The notes under the pieces: model-generated | What the model was told of the DNA's origin: nothing | Seen by the model: only the letters and a program-made list of their open reading frames with translations | Database searches by the model: none | Source: Dokdonella fugitiva | GTDB lineage: Bacteria; Pseudomonadota; Gammaproteobacteria; Xanthomonadales; Rhodanobacteraceae | DNA: 64,000 nt | Assembly (NCBI RefSeq): GCF_004342425.1 | Contig: NZ_SLWQ01000003.1 | Location: forward strand, 62,001-126,000 | Reading direction: 5' to 3' | Made by a program: the position numbers and the translations under genes | Shown here: positions 28,167 to 35,596 of the stretch, one piece after another | Numbering within the stretch: position 1 is the first letter of the stretch | Layout of the letters: the number at the start of each line of letters is the position of its first letter

Positions 28167-29242
28167 GACAACCCCTCGAGGCATGCGAGCAACTGGTGTT
28201 CCAGTACGCGTGGCGCAAATGCTTCGGCGACGCGACGCAGGCCGCGCTCGCGCAGGGCGTGGCGCAGCTCGGCGTCACCGCGCAGGCGCTCGACCGACGC
28301 GGCGACGAGCGCCGGCTCCGGCTCGTCCCACAGCAGGCCGGCGCCACCGAGCGTCCACGGTTGCGCGGCGGCGGCGCGGGCGACGACCGGCACGCCGAGC
28401 GCCATCGCTTCGACGAGCGGCACGCAGAATCCTTCGTGCGCGCTCAACGACACGAAGGCATCGGCGCGCAGGTAGGCCGCCTTTAGCTGGTCGTCGCGCA
28501 CGCCGTGCAGGAAGCGCACGTGCGCGCCGAGCCCGTGCGCCGATACGCGCTCGCGGATCGCCGCGTTGTAGCGTTCCAGGCGCGGATCCTCGCCGCCGAC
28601 GACGAGCAGCCGTGCATGTGCATCGCAGCGGTCGAGGTAGAGGGCGAAGGCGTCGAGCAGCGCGAGATGCGCCTTGTTCGGAGCGAGGCGACCGACCGCG
28701 AGCCAGGTCGTGCCGTCGTGCGCGAGCGCGTCGAGCAGGCCAAGGTCGGCGGGCCGCTCGACGAGGTGGTCGAGCCGGTTGAACGGCGCGACCACGGCAG
28801 TGCGCTCGCGCGCCACGCCCGCGGCGAGCAGGTCCTCGACGTTGAACGGCGAGTCGCCGAGGTAAAGCTCGCAATCGAGGCCGGCGATCGTCGCGACCTC
28901 GTCGCGACCGGCGCCGCAGACGCGTTCGTATTCGCTCGACCAGCCAGTGAAGAATGCGGGCGGCGTCACGTTGTGGTAACGCACGACGCGCCGGCAGCGC
29001 GCCCGGCGCAGGATGTCGACGCCCGGCGGCCAGCCGAACGCGAAATGGTAGACGAGCACCGCACCCGGATCGTCGAGCAGCGGTTCGAGCGCGGCAAGCG
29101 GCTCCGCGCCGCCGGCGGGCGCGGAGGCGGCGAAGATGCGCGCCTCGTGGCCGTGTCGGCGCAACGCCGCGGCCATCTCGCGTGCGTCGGTGCCGATGGC
29201 GTCGCGCTCGCCGAGCACCGCGACCAGGATCGCGACCTTCAT
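28163..29242 (-). CDS. Glycosyltransferase, GT4 family (operon gene 3)
   Basis: 359-residue glycosyltransferase. The N-terminal half contains REMAAALRRHGHEARIF and the motif VVRYHNVTPP. The donor half has AVGRLAPNKAHLALLDAF, FLHGVRDDQLKAAYLRADAF and the EX7E region SAHEGFCVPLVEAMALGVP. It overlaps the preceding methyltransferase gene by 4 nt (ATGA) and the next by 4 nt (GTGA). Confidence 0.88.
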   Translation of the reverse strand: MKVAILVAVLGERDAIGTDAREMAAALRRHGHEARIFAASAPAGGAEPLAALEPLLDDPGAVLVYHFAFGWPPGVDILRRARCRRVVRYHNVTPPAFFTGWSSEYERVCGAGRDEVATIAGLDCELYLGDSPFNVEDLLAAGVARERTAVVAPFNRLDHLVERPADLGLLDALAHDGTTWLAVGRLAPNKAHLALLDAFALYLDRCDAHARLLVVGGEDPRLERYNAAIRERVSAHGLGAHVRFLHGVRDDQLKAAYLRADAFVSLSAHEGFCVPLVEAMALGVPVVARAAAAQPWTLGGAGLLWDEPEPALVAASVERLRGDAELRHALRERGLRRVAEAFAPRVLEHQLLACLEGLS

Positions 29243-30645
29243 GGGGTTTCGCGTCGGAGCAACCAAGCGGGCGTGCCGTCGGCGGCATCGATGCGCGCCG
29301 CATCGGCGAATCCCGCCGCGGCGAACAACGCCGCGGACCAGCGTTCGAGGCGGGCGTCGCGCGCCTGTCCGGCGAGTTCCGCCGCCGTCGCCGCGACACC
29401 GCCGTGCGCGTCGGCGAGCAGCAGCGCGCCGCCGGGACGGAGCACGCGGTGCGCCAGCCCGAGCAGTTCCAGCACCGGCAGCTGCGCCGCGATCGCACCG
29501 GTGCCGGGCACGGTCAGCGCGTCGACGCTCGCGTCGGCACAGCGCTCGAGGAATGCGCGCGCATCCACGACTTCGACGACGACGCCCTCGCCGTGTGCCT
29601 CGCGCGCGAGCACGGGGTCGGGTTGCACGCACGAAACCTCGAAGCCGTGCGCGGCGAGCCGGCGGGTCCAGTCGGGGTCGCAGGCAAGCGCGACCACGCG
29701 CGCATGCGCGGGTAGGACCGGCGCGAGTCGCGCCTCCCAGCCGGCGTGGCGCGACGCGCCCGCGGCATCGCCGGCGGCGGCCTGCAGGGCGATGCGCGCC
29801 GCCCGAGCCTGCGTGGTGCCCACCTGCGCGTCCGCCACGCGCTCCACCTCGGCGAAGGTCTCTTCCAGGCGGTGCAGCCAGTGGTTGATCGCGTAGAAGC
29901 GATCCCGAACGAACTCGAGTTCGCCGAGCTTGTTGCGTTGCGCTTCGCTCGCCTGTTCGAGCGACTCGACGCGCGTGCGCAGCGCGACCTCGATCGCGGC
30001 GATCGTCCGCGCGTCGGCTTCGCGCGCGAGCACGAGCTGGTGGACGAACGCGTGCAGGTCGTCGATGCGCTGGCCGAGCAGCGCGACGTTCGCCTCGAGG
30101 TGGTCCGCGCGCGCGCCGAGCGCGTCGAGCGTGGCGCGCGTGTCTTCGTCGCGTGCGGCGAAATAGGTCTCCATCGCGCGCACGTGGCGTTGCTGCGCGC
30201 CCGCGCCGGCGAGCGCGAGCAGGCCATCGACGAGCGGGCCGAGCAGCGGGATGCGGTGCAGCTTGGCCAGGGCGTAGCGTGGCGCCAGGCCCGCGACACG
30301 GGCGCCGACGCGGCGCCCTTCGGCCGACCAGCGCAGGTCGCCGAGCACTTCGGCCTTGGCCGCGCCGCGCGCGAGGCGGGCGATCGCCGCCGCGGATTCC
30401 GCGGCTGTCGGCGTGCGCTTGAGCAGCGCGCGGAATGCGCCGTCGACGAAGGCACGATGATGCGCGTCGGTCAGCTCGCCGACCGCGTACGACAGCCGCG
30501 AGCTGTCGATGCGCGGCGCCATCTCGCCGGCCTCGACCGCCGCCCGGCTGCGCGGCAGCAGCGGGCGGCGCGCCAGTGCCGCCGCCTGCGCGCGGATCTC
30601 GCCGTGCACGCGCTCCAGCTGTTCGTCGTCGTACTCGTGATTCAC
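29239..30645 (-). CDS. DUF4214-like / coiled coil / SAM-methyltransferase-like fusion (operon gene 2)
   Basis: 468-residue protein with three visible parts. Around 60-125 (LTDAHHRAFVDGAFRALLKR, then VLGDLRWSAEGRRV) resembles the DUF4214 repeat found in surface-polysaccharide gene clusters. Residues 155-300 form a long coiled coil rich in Glu, Ala and Arg. Residues 310-460 look like a Rossmann methyltransferase (VVALACDPDWTRRLAAHGFEVSCVQPD, then LAHRVLRPGGALLLADAHG). The fold resemblance is moderate and the GxGxG loop is degenerate. The start is a GTG at 30645 overlapping the upstream stop. It may act in chain termination or length control, which is speculative. Confidence 0.7.
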   Translation of the reverse strand: MNHEYDDEQLERVHGEIRAQAAALARRPLLPRSRAAVEAGEMAPRIDSSRLSYAVGELTDAHHRAFVDGAFRALLKRTPTAAESAAAIARLARGAAKAEVLGDLRWSAEGRRVGARVAGLAPRYALAKLHRIPLLGPLVDGLLALAGAGAQQRHVRAMETYFAARDEDTRATLDALGARADHLEANVALLGQRIDDLHAFVHQLVLAREADARTIAAIEVALRTRVESLEQASEAQRNKLGELEFVRDRFYAINHWLHRLEETFAEVERVADAQVGTTQARAARIALQAAAGDAAGASRHAGWEARLAPVLPAHARVVALACDPDWTRRLAAHGFEVSCVQPDPVLAREAHGEGVVVEVVDARAFLERCADASVDALTVPGTGAIAAQLPVLELLGLAHRVLRPGGALLLADAHGGVAATAAELAGQARDARLERWSAALFAAAGFADAARIDAADGTPAWLLRRETP

Positions 30646-31796
30646 GGCAACCCGCGCTGTCGGGAGGATCCGGCGGGCGCCGGCGTGGCCTCGGATGGAT
30701 GTCGGCTGGCGCGCTCCCCGGCGCCGAGCGGGATGATGCCATACGCGCGCGCGGTGCCGATATCGATGAGCGCGTAGTCGGGCCCGTGGCGGCCATCGAG
30801 GCGCGCCGCGACGCGCCGCCAGCGCGCGCCTCCGGCGGCACGCGCGGCGGCGAAGTTCGCGGCGGGGTCCGCGGCAGCGCGCCCGTGGCGGGCACCGAGC
30901 AGGGTCGTCTCGAAGTATTCGGCGCGGTCGCGGTCGCGATAGCCGACGAACGCGTGGCCGGGCACGAGCACGATCAGCGCGCGCATGCCCAGCCGCTCCA
31001 GCACGGCGGCGATAAGCACGCTGCTGTCGATGCAGTTGGCGCGGCGGTCACGCCACACCGCCGCGGGCAGCCGCACGCGCTGGCTCCACACCACCGGGCC
31101 GCGGCTCAGCGCGGGGTCGCCCGCGTCGTAGGCCACGCCGCGCCGCTCGAGCGCGGCCCAGATCGCGGCGACGCGGTGCAGGTCGCTGCCACGGTCGAAG
31201 CCCGCGTCGGCGCGGCGCGCATCGGCGAGGATCTCGTCGACGACCGGGTCACGCGGGTCGACGTAGCCGGCGAACGCCCAGCCGAGGTCGACGCGATCGC
31301 GCCCCTCGCGCACGTAGTACGGCGCATCGAAGAGCGCATGCACGCGCACGTCGACGCGATGCGTGCGGGTCACGCCGTCCGCCTCGAGGCTCAGGCGCAG
31401 CGGTTGCTCGCGCGTGGCGTCGAGGGTGCGCAGCCAGGCCATGTCCCATTCGAGCCGCGGGTGCAGGTCGACGCGGTGCGCGCCGGCTTCGACGTCCGCC
31501 TCGAGCACGACCGGCCGGCGCAGACCGGGCGTGTCGATGCGCAGGCGCAGGTGGCGTGGCAGGTCGCTGCCGCGCAGGCTAACGCTGACCAGGCCATCGC
31601 CGTCGCCGAACCCGCCCGCGCGCGGGCGCGGTGACTGCGACAACTGCAGTGCCGGGAACAGTTCGCCCGCGGGCGTCACCTCGACCTGCCAGTCGAACGC
31701 GTGCGCCACGCCGGCAGCGGATGCGAGCGCGAGCGCGCCGGCGACGGCCAGCAGGCGGGACGGGCGCCAGTGCGGCGCGGTTGCCAGTGGACGCAT
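30642..31796 (-). CDS. Exported transglutaminase-like cysteine protein (operon gene 1)
   Basis: First gene of the leftward operon, 384 residues. A Sec signal spans about residues 10-33 (LLAVAGALALASAAGVAHA). A beta-rich N-terminal domain precedes a transglutaminase-like core with Cys in ANCIDSSVLIAAVLERLG (about 253), His in VPGHAFVGY (about 280) and an acidic position in AEYFETTLLG. Proteins of this fold cleave or cross-link amides in the periplasm. Its role in a glycan locus is unknown. It overlaps gene 2 by 4 nt, and its start is 59 bp from the divergent lipoprotein gene. Confidence 0.72.
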   Translation of the reverse strand: MRPLATAPHWRPSRLLAVAGALALASAAGVAHAFDWQVEVTPAGELFPALQLSQSPRPRAGGFGDGDGLVSVSLRGSDLPRHLRLRIDTPGLRRPVVLEADVEAGAHRVDLHPRLEWDMAWLRTLDATREQPLRLSLEADGVTRTHRVDVRVHALFDAPYYVREGRDRVDLGWAFAGYVDPRDPVVDEILADARRADAGFDRGSDLHRVAAIWAALERRGVAYDAGDPALSRGPVVWSQRVRLPAAVWRDRRANCIDSSVLIAAVLERLGMRALIVLVPGHAFVGYRDRDRAEYFETTLLGARHGRAAADPAANFAAARAAGGARWRRVAARLDGRHGPDYALIDIGTARAYGIIPLGAGERASRHPSEATPAPAGSSRQRGLP

Positions 31797-31855
31797 CCGC
31801 CCACTATCGTTGCCGGCGCCGGCCGTTGTCCAGCCTCGAACCCAGGGAGTTCCGC

Positions 31856-32389
31856 ATGCGTCCGCTCGCCCTCACCATCCTCGCCGCCGCCGTGTTGTGC
31901 GCCTGCAGTCCGTCGCCGCAACCGGCCGCACCGGAGGCGAAGCCGGCGCCGCCCGCGACGCCCGCCAGCGCGCCCAAGCCCGCCGAACCGACCGCGGCGG
32001 CGCCCGCCCCCGCCAAGGAGATCCCCGAGGGCGACTGCGGCGACCAGTCGAAGCTGCCGCCGGAGCAGCGCATCGCCAACACCGCGCGCTGGACCACGGC
32101 CAGCGAGCAGAACAATTTCGGTTTCGACGTGTTCCGCGGCGACAGCGAGAAAGGCGAGTTCACCAAGCTGACCAAGGAACCGATCCTCGGCGCCGGCACT
32201 TCGGACGAGACGCACAAGTACGAGTATCGCGACGACACGATCGATCCGTGCAAGGAATACTGGTACTACGTCGAGGGCATCACGACGAGCGGTTCGCACG
32301 AGAAGTTCACGCCGACCTTCCGCGCACCGCCGAAGGTGCGTCCGCGCGCGAGCGCCGCGGCCGCGCCGGAACCGGCGAAGAACGGCTGA
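31856..32389 (+). CDS. Small lipoprotein with fibronectin-like tail
   Basis: 177-residue lipoprotein: signal with lipobox VLCAC (Cys17), a proline/alanine-rich linker (about 18-57), then a compact domain (TARWTTASEQNNFGFDVFRGD, later YWYYVEGITTSGSHEKF) that looks like a fibronectin type III-type beta sandwich. AGGGAG precedes the ATG at 31856. It is the first rightward gene of the polysaccharide locus. Function not assigned. Confidence 0.75.
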   Translation: MRPLALTILAAAVLCACSPSPQPAAPEAKPAPPATPASAPKPAEPTAAAPAPAKEIPEGDCGDQSKLPPEQRIANTARWTTASEQNNFGFDVFRGDSEKGEFTKLTKEPILGAGTSDETHKYEYRDDTIDPCKEYWYYVEGITTSGSHEKFTPTFRAPPKVRPRASAAAAPEPAKNG

Positions 32390-32411
32390 TGCCGTTCCCG
32401 CGCGCGCCGCG

Positions 32412-33761
32412 ATGAACACCGCCGCGGCGACCGCGCGGCGCCGCCGCGTGCTCGCCGCGGCGTTCGTCGCCGCGTTCGCGCTGTCGCAGGCGCTGCTGTG
32501 GTACGCCTACTACGGCGCGGGCGCGAAGGCGCTGATCGGCGATGAACTGACCTACCAGCAGACGGCGCTGTCGATCCTCGCCGGCGGCGCATGGATGCCG
32601 GGCACGATCTGGCCGCCGCTGCAGCCACTGCTGCTCGCGGCGGTGTACGCGCTGTGCGGCGTGCACGTGCTCGCCGCGCAACTGCTGCAGACGCTGCTGT
32701 TCATCGCGTGCGGCGCGCTGCTGCGCGACCTCTGGCGCCGCCTCGGCGGCAGCGTCGCCGCGGCGAACACCGCGGCCGCGCTGTTCCTGCTCGACCCCGG
32801 CATCGCCGCCTACGCGCACTGGCTGTGGCCGGAGATCCCGCACCTGTTCCTGCTGCTCGGCGCGCTCGCCCTGCTGCTGCGCGCGCGCGCCTTCGCCGCC
32901 GGCCTGTGCGTCGGCCTCGCGCTGCTCGCGAAAAGCCTGCTGTCGCCGTTCTGGCCGGTGCTCGCCTGGCTGCTCGTGCGCGGCGAGCGGCCCCTCGCGG
33001 GCCTGCGTCCCGTCGTGATCTTCCTGCTCGGCATCGGCCTCGTCACGGCACCGGCGCTGCTGCACGGCTGGCGCGAGTACGGCAAGCCGATGATCGCCGA
33101 CAGCTCGATCTACAACCTCTGGGTCGGCCTCAACGACCACTGGCGCAGCGATTACGTCGAGGACATGGGCGGTCGCACGCTGCCCGGGTTCCTCGCCAGC
33201 GCCGACACGCCGCAAGCGCGCAACGCGATCTACCTCGCCAAGGTGCGTGCGCTCGTCGCCGAACGCGGCGTCGTCGACGTCGCGATGGCGCAGCTCGGCC
33301 GGCAGTACTTCCGCCTGTTCAGCGCGAAGACGCCGCTCGTGTCGCAGTTGCCCGGACCCGCGTGCGCGGGCCACCTGTCGGTGTACACGAGCTCGCCGGT
33401 GCTCACGCGCGTGCTGACCTGGGCCAACGACGCCTTCCATGCGCTGATCCTCGCCACGGCCGCGTTCGGCATCGCGGCATGGCGGCGCAGGCCCGATCGC
33501 CTCCTGCTCGTGCTCGCGTTGTTCGCCGGCTACCAGCTCGCGCTGTTCGCGCTGATCCACGTGAAGGCGCGCTTCCTGCTGCCGCTGCTGCCGTTCCTGT
33601 GCGGCTTCGCCGGCAGCTTCCTCGTCACGCTGCGCCGCCGCGGCGACGACGAGGCGACCACGATGACGCCGTTGCGCCTCGGCATCGGCGCCGCGCTCGC
33701 CGCCGTGCTGCTGTTCCTCGCGTTCGCCGGGCCCGCGCTCGACCGCCTCTGCGCGGGCTGA
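32412..33761 (+). CDS. GT-C membrane glycosyltransferase (ArnT/PMT-like)
   Basis: 449-residue polytopic inner-membrane protein with about ten to twelve helices. The first periplasmic loop carries the acidic pair typical of GT-C enzymes in IGDELTYQQ (Asp44-Glu45). These enzymes transfer sugars from polyprenyl-phosphate donors on the periplasmic side. It starts 22 bp after the lipoprotein gene and is likely cotranscribed with the ABC exporter downstream. The acceptor is unknown; it could modify the exported glycan or lipid A. Confidence 0.78.
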   Translation: MNTAAATARRRRVLAAAFVAAFALSQALLWYAYYGAGAKALIGDELTYQQTALSILAGGAWMPGTIWPPLQPLLLAAVYALCGVHVLAAQLLQTLLFIACGALLRDLWRRLGGSVAAANTAAALFLLDPGIAAYAHWLWPEIPHLFLLLGALALLLRARAFAAGLCVGLALLAKSLLSPFWPVLAWLLVRGERPLAGLRPVVIFLLGIGLVTAPALLHGWREYGKPMIADSSIYNLWVGLNDHWRSDYVEDMGGRTLPGFLASADTPQARNAIYLAKVRALVAERGVVDVAMAQLGRQYFRLFSAKTPLVSQLPGPACAGHLSVYTSSPVLTRVLTWANDAFHALILATAAFGIAAWRRRPDRLLLVLALFAGYQLALFALIHVKARFLLPLLPFLCGFAGSFLVTLRRRGDDEATTMTPLRLGIGAALAAVLLFLAFAGPALDRLCAG

Positions 33762-33811
33762 GCCGGCGTGAATCCGGTATCCTCGCGCCCGCCCCCCGTG
33801 CCTGCCTCGCG

Positions 33812-34573
33812 ATGCGTCTCCACCTCGTCGAACTCGTCCTCTTCAGCACCTATGCCGAATTGCGCGCCGAAGCCGCGCGCAGTTACCTCGGCCTGATCTG
33901 GTGGGTGCTGGAGCCGGCGATGATGATGGGCGCGTTCTGGCTCGTGTTCGACGTGATCCTCAGGACCGGCGGCCCCGACTACGTGCCGTTCCTGCTCATC
34001 GGCATGACCCTGTGGCAGTGGATGAAGTCGTGCATCACGCACGGCGGCTATGCAATCTGGGGCAGCCTGCCGATGGTGCGCCAGGTGCGCCTGCCGCCGC
34101 TGGTGTTCCCGCTCATCGCGATGCTGTCGGACACGGTCAAGTTCGCCTGCATCTTCGTGCTGCTGGTGATGATCCTGTGGGCGCTCGGCTACCCGCCGAA
34201 CGCGGCCTACTGGGCGCTGCCGATCGTGTTCGCCGCGATCTTCCTCGCCGCGGCCGGCGCCGGCTTCGTGATCTCCGCGCTGGTGCCGCTCGTGCCGGAC
34301 CTGCGCTTCGTCATCGAGCAGGTGCTCATGGTCGTGATGTTCCTGTCCGGCGTGATCTTCCCGCTCGACAAGGTGCCCGAGCACCTGCGCTGGGTCATGG
34401 CGCTCAACCCGGTCGCGGTGGTCATGGACGACGCGCGCGGCATCCTGCTGCACGGGCAGTTGCCGAACTGGATCGGCCTGTCCAAGGTCGCGCTGATCTC
34501 GGTCGTGCTCTGCGCCGGCGGCGTGCTGTTCGTGCAACGGCTCGCGCCGCGGTTCCCGAAACTCGCCAACTGA
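33812..34573 (+). CDS. wzm: ABC-2 polysaccharide exporter, permease (Wzm-like)
   Basis: 253-residue membrane component with six helices (FSTYAELRAEAARSYLGLIWWVLEPAMMMGAFWLVF opens the first domain; only part quoted motifs such as RSYLGLIWWVLEPA are diagnostic). It forms the channel that moves undecaprenyl-linked O-antigen or similar glycan across the inner membrane with the ATPase encoded next. A -10-like TATCCT lies about 30 bp before the ATG at 33812. The characteristic GVIFPLDKVPEHLRW near the C-terminus matches the Wzm/KpsM family. Confidence 0.9.
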   Translation: MRLHLVELVLFSTYAELRAEAARSYLGLIWWVLEPAMMMGAFWLVFDVILRTGGPDYVPFLLIGMTLWQWMKSCITHGGYAIWGSLPMVRQVRLPPLVFPLIAMLSDTVKFACIFVLLVMILWALGYPPNAAYWALPIVFAAIFLAAAGAGFVISALVPLVPDLRFVIEQVLMVVMFLSGVIFPLDKVPEHLRWVMALNPVAVVMDDARGILLHGQLPNWIGLSKVALISVVLCAGGVLFVQRLAPRFPKLAN

Positions 34574-34610
34574 CGATGAACGACTCCCATCCCGCCCGCG
34601 CGAGGCCCGC

Positions 34611-35318
34611 GTGAACGACGTCGTGATCGAACTCGACCATGTCGGCATCGCGTTCGCCTCGCAGCGCAGCCTCGGTGGCGGGCGCTACTGGGCGCTCGAG
34701 GACGTCAGCCTGCAGCTGCGCCGCGGCGAACGGCTCGGCGTGATCGGCCGCAACGGCGCGGGCAAGAGCACCTTGCTGCGCGTGCTCGCCGGCATCCTCG
34801 TGCCGGACCGCGGCACGATCCGCCGCGGCGGCGTGTCGTGCCAGCTCATGTCGCTCGCGCTCGGTTTCGTGCCGCACCTGTCCGGCCGCGACAACGCGAT
34901 CCTGTCCGGGCTGCTGCTCGGCCTGCGCCGGCGCGACATCGTCGCGCGCCTGCCCGCGATCCATGCATTTTCCGAGCTCGGCGACTTCTTCGACAAGCCG
35001 ATCGCGACCTACTCGGCCGGCATGAACCTGCGCCTCGCGTTCGCGGTCGCGATCCAGGTCGAACCCGACGTGCTGCTCATCGACGAAGTACTCTCGGTCG
35101 GCGACGCGGAGTTCCAGGAGAAGTCCGGCGCGGCCCTGCGCGCGCGCATGGGCGAAGGCCACACCGTCGTGCTGGTCAGCCACGACGAGAAGCAGATCGC
35201 CGAGCGCTGCGATCGCGTGCTGTGGATCGAACACGGGCGCAGCGTGCTCGAGGGCCCGCGCGACGAAGTGTTCGAGGCCTATCACCGCGACCTGCACCAC
35301 CCGCCGGAGGCCGCGTGA
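34611..35318 (+). CDS. wzt: ABC exporter ATPase (short Wzt/KpsT-like)
   Basis: 235-residue ATPase: Walker A GRNGAGKST, the atypical signature YSAGMNLRLAFAVA characteristic of glycan exporters, Walker B VLLIDEVLSVGD, and the H-loop VSHDEKQI. The C-terminal carbohydrate-recognition domain of long Wzt proteins (about 430 residues) is absent, so recognition of a chain-terminal modification is unlikely. The start is a GTG at 34611 whose bases overlap the stop of a 12-codon frame beginning at 34576. It overlaps the next gene by 4 nt. Confidence 0.93.
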   Translation: MNDVVIELDHVGIAFASQRSLGGGRYWALEDVSLQLRRGERLGVIGRNGAGKSTLLRVLAGILVPDRGTIRRGGVSCQLMSLALGFVPHLSGRDNAILSGLLLGLRRRDIVARLPAIHAFSELGDFFDKPIATYSAGMNLRLAFAVAIQVEPDVLLIDEVLSVGDAEFQEKSGAALRARMGEGHTVVLVSHDEKQIAERCDRVLWIEHGRSVLEGPRDEVFEAYHRDLHHPPEAA

Positions 35319-35596
35319 GCGCGAACCCGCCGGATGCCGGACGCGTCGCCGCGCTCGCCGCGCGCCTGCAGGTGGAACCGCGCGCGCTGTTCGTCGCGGT
35401 CGCGCGCCTGGCGGCCGCGGCGGATGCGCCGCCTGACGGCGAGGGCCTGCGGCGCGAGCTCGCGCGCGTCGCCGCGGCGCCCGAACCGGCACGGGACGCC
35501 GCCGCGCTGGCATTGCTCGGACCCGGGGCTTACGCGCTCGACGACGTCGAGCGCGCGCTCGGGATGGCCTGGTCGGCGCGCGTGCGACTGCCGTGA
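35315..35596 (+). CDS. 93-residue protein of unknown function within the glycan operon
   Basis: A GTG start at 35315 overlaps the ATPase stop (GTGA), and its TGA overlaps the next gene's GTG at 35593. That double 4-nt coupling, together with uniform codon use, makes it a likely real gene. The product is soluble, alanine- and arginine-rich and helical (RVAALAARLQVEPRALFVA, later ALDDVERALGMAWSARVRLP). No cysteine, signal or membrane segment. I do not recognise it; it may be a small adaptor for the exporter or transferases. Confidence 0.65.
   Translation: MSANPPDAGRVAALAARLQVEPRALFVAVARLAAAADAPPDGEGLRRELARVAAAPEPARDAAALALLGPGAYALDDVERALGMAWSARVRLP

Noticed and set aside
34838..35596. 252-codon frame across the Wzt and 93-residue genes
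   Set aside because: Its first two thirds are an off-frame reading of the ABC ATPase; only the last 93 codons, from the GTG at 35315, behave like a gene.
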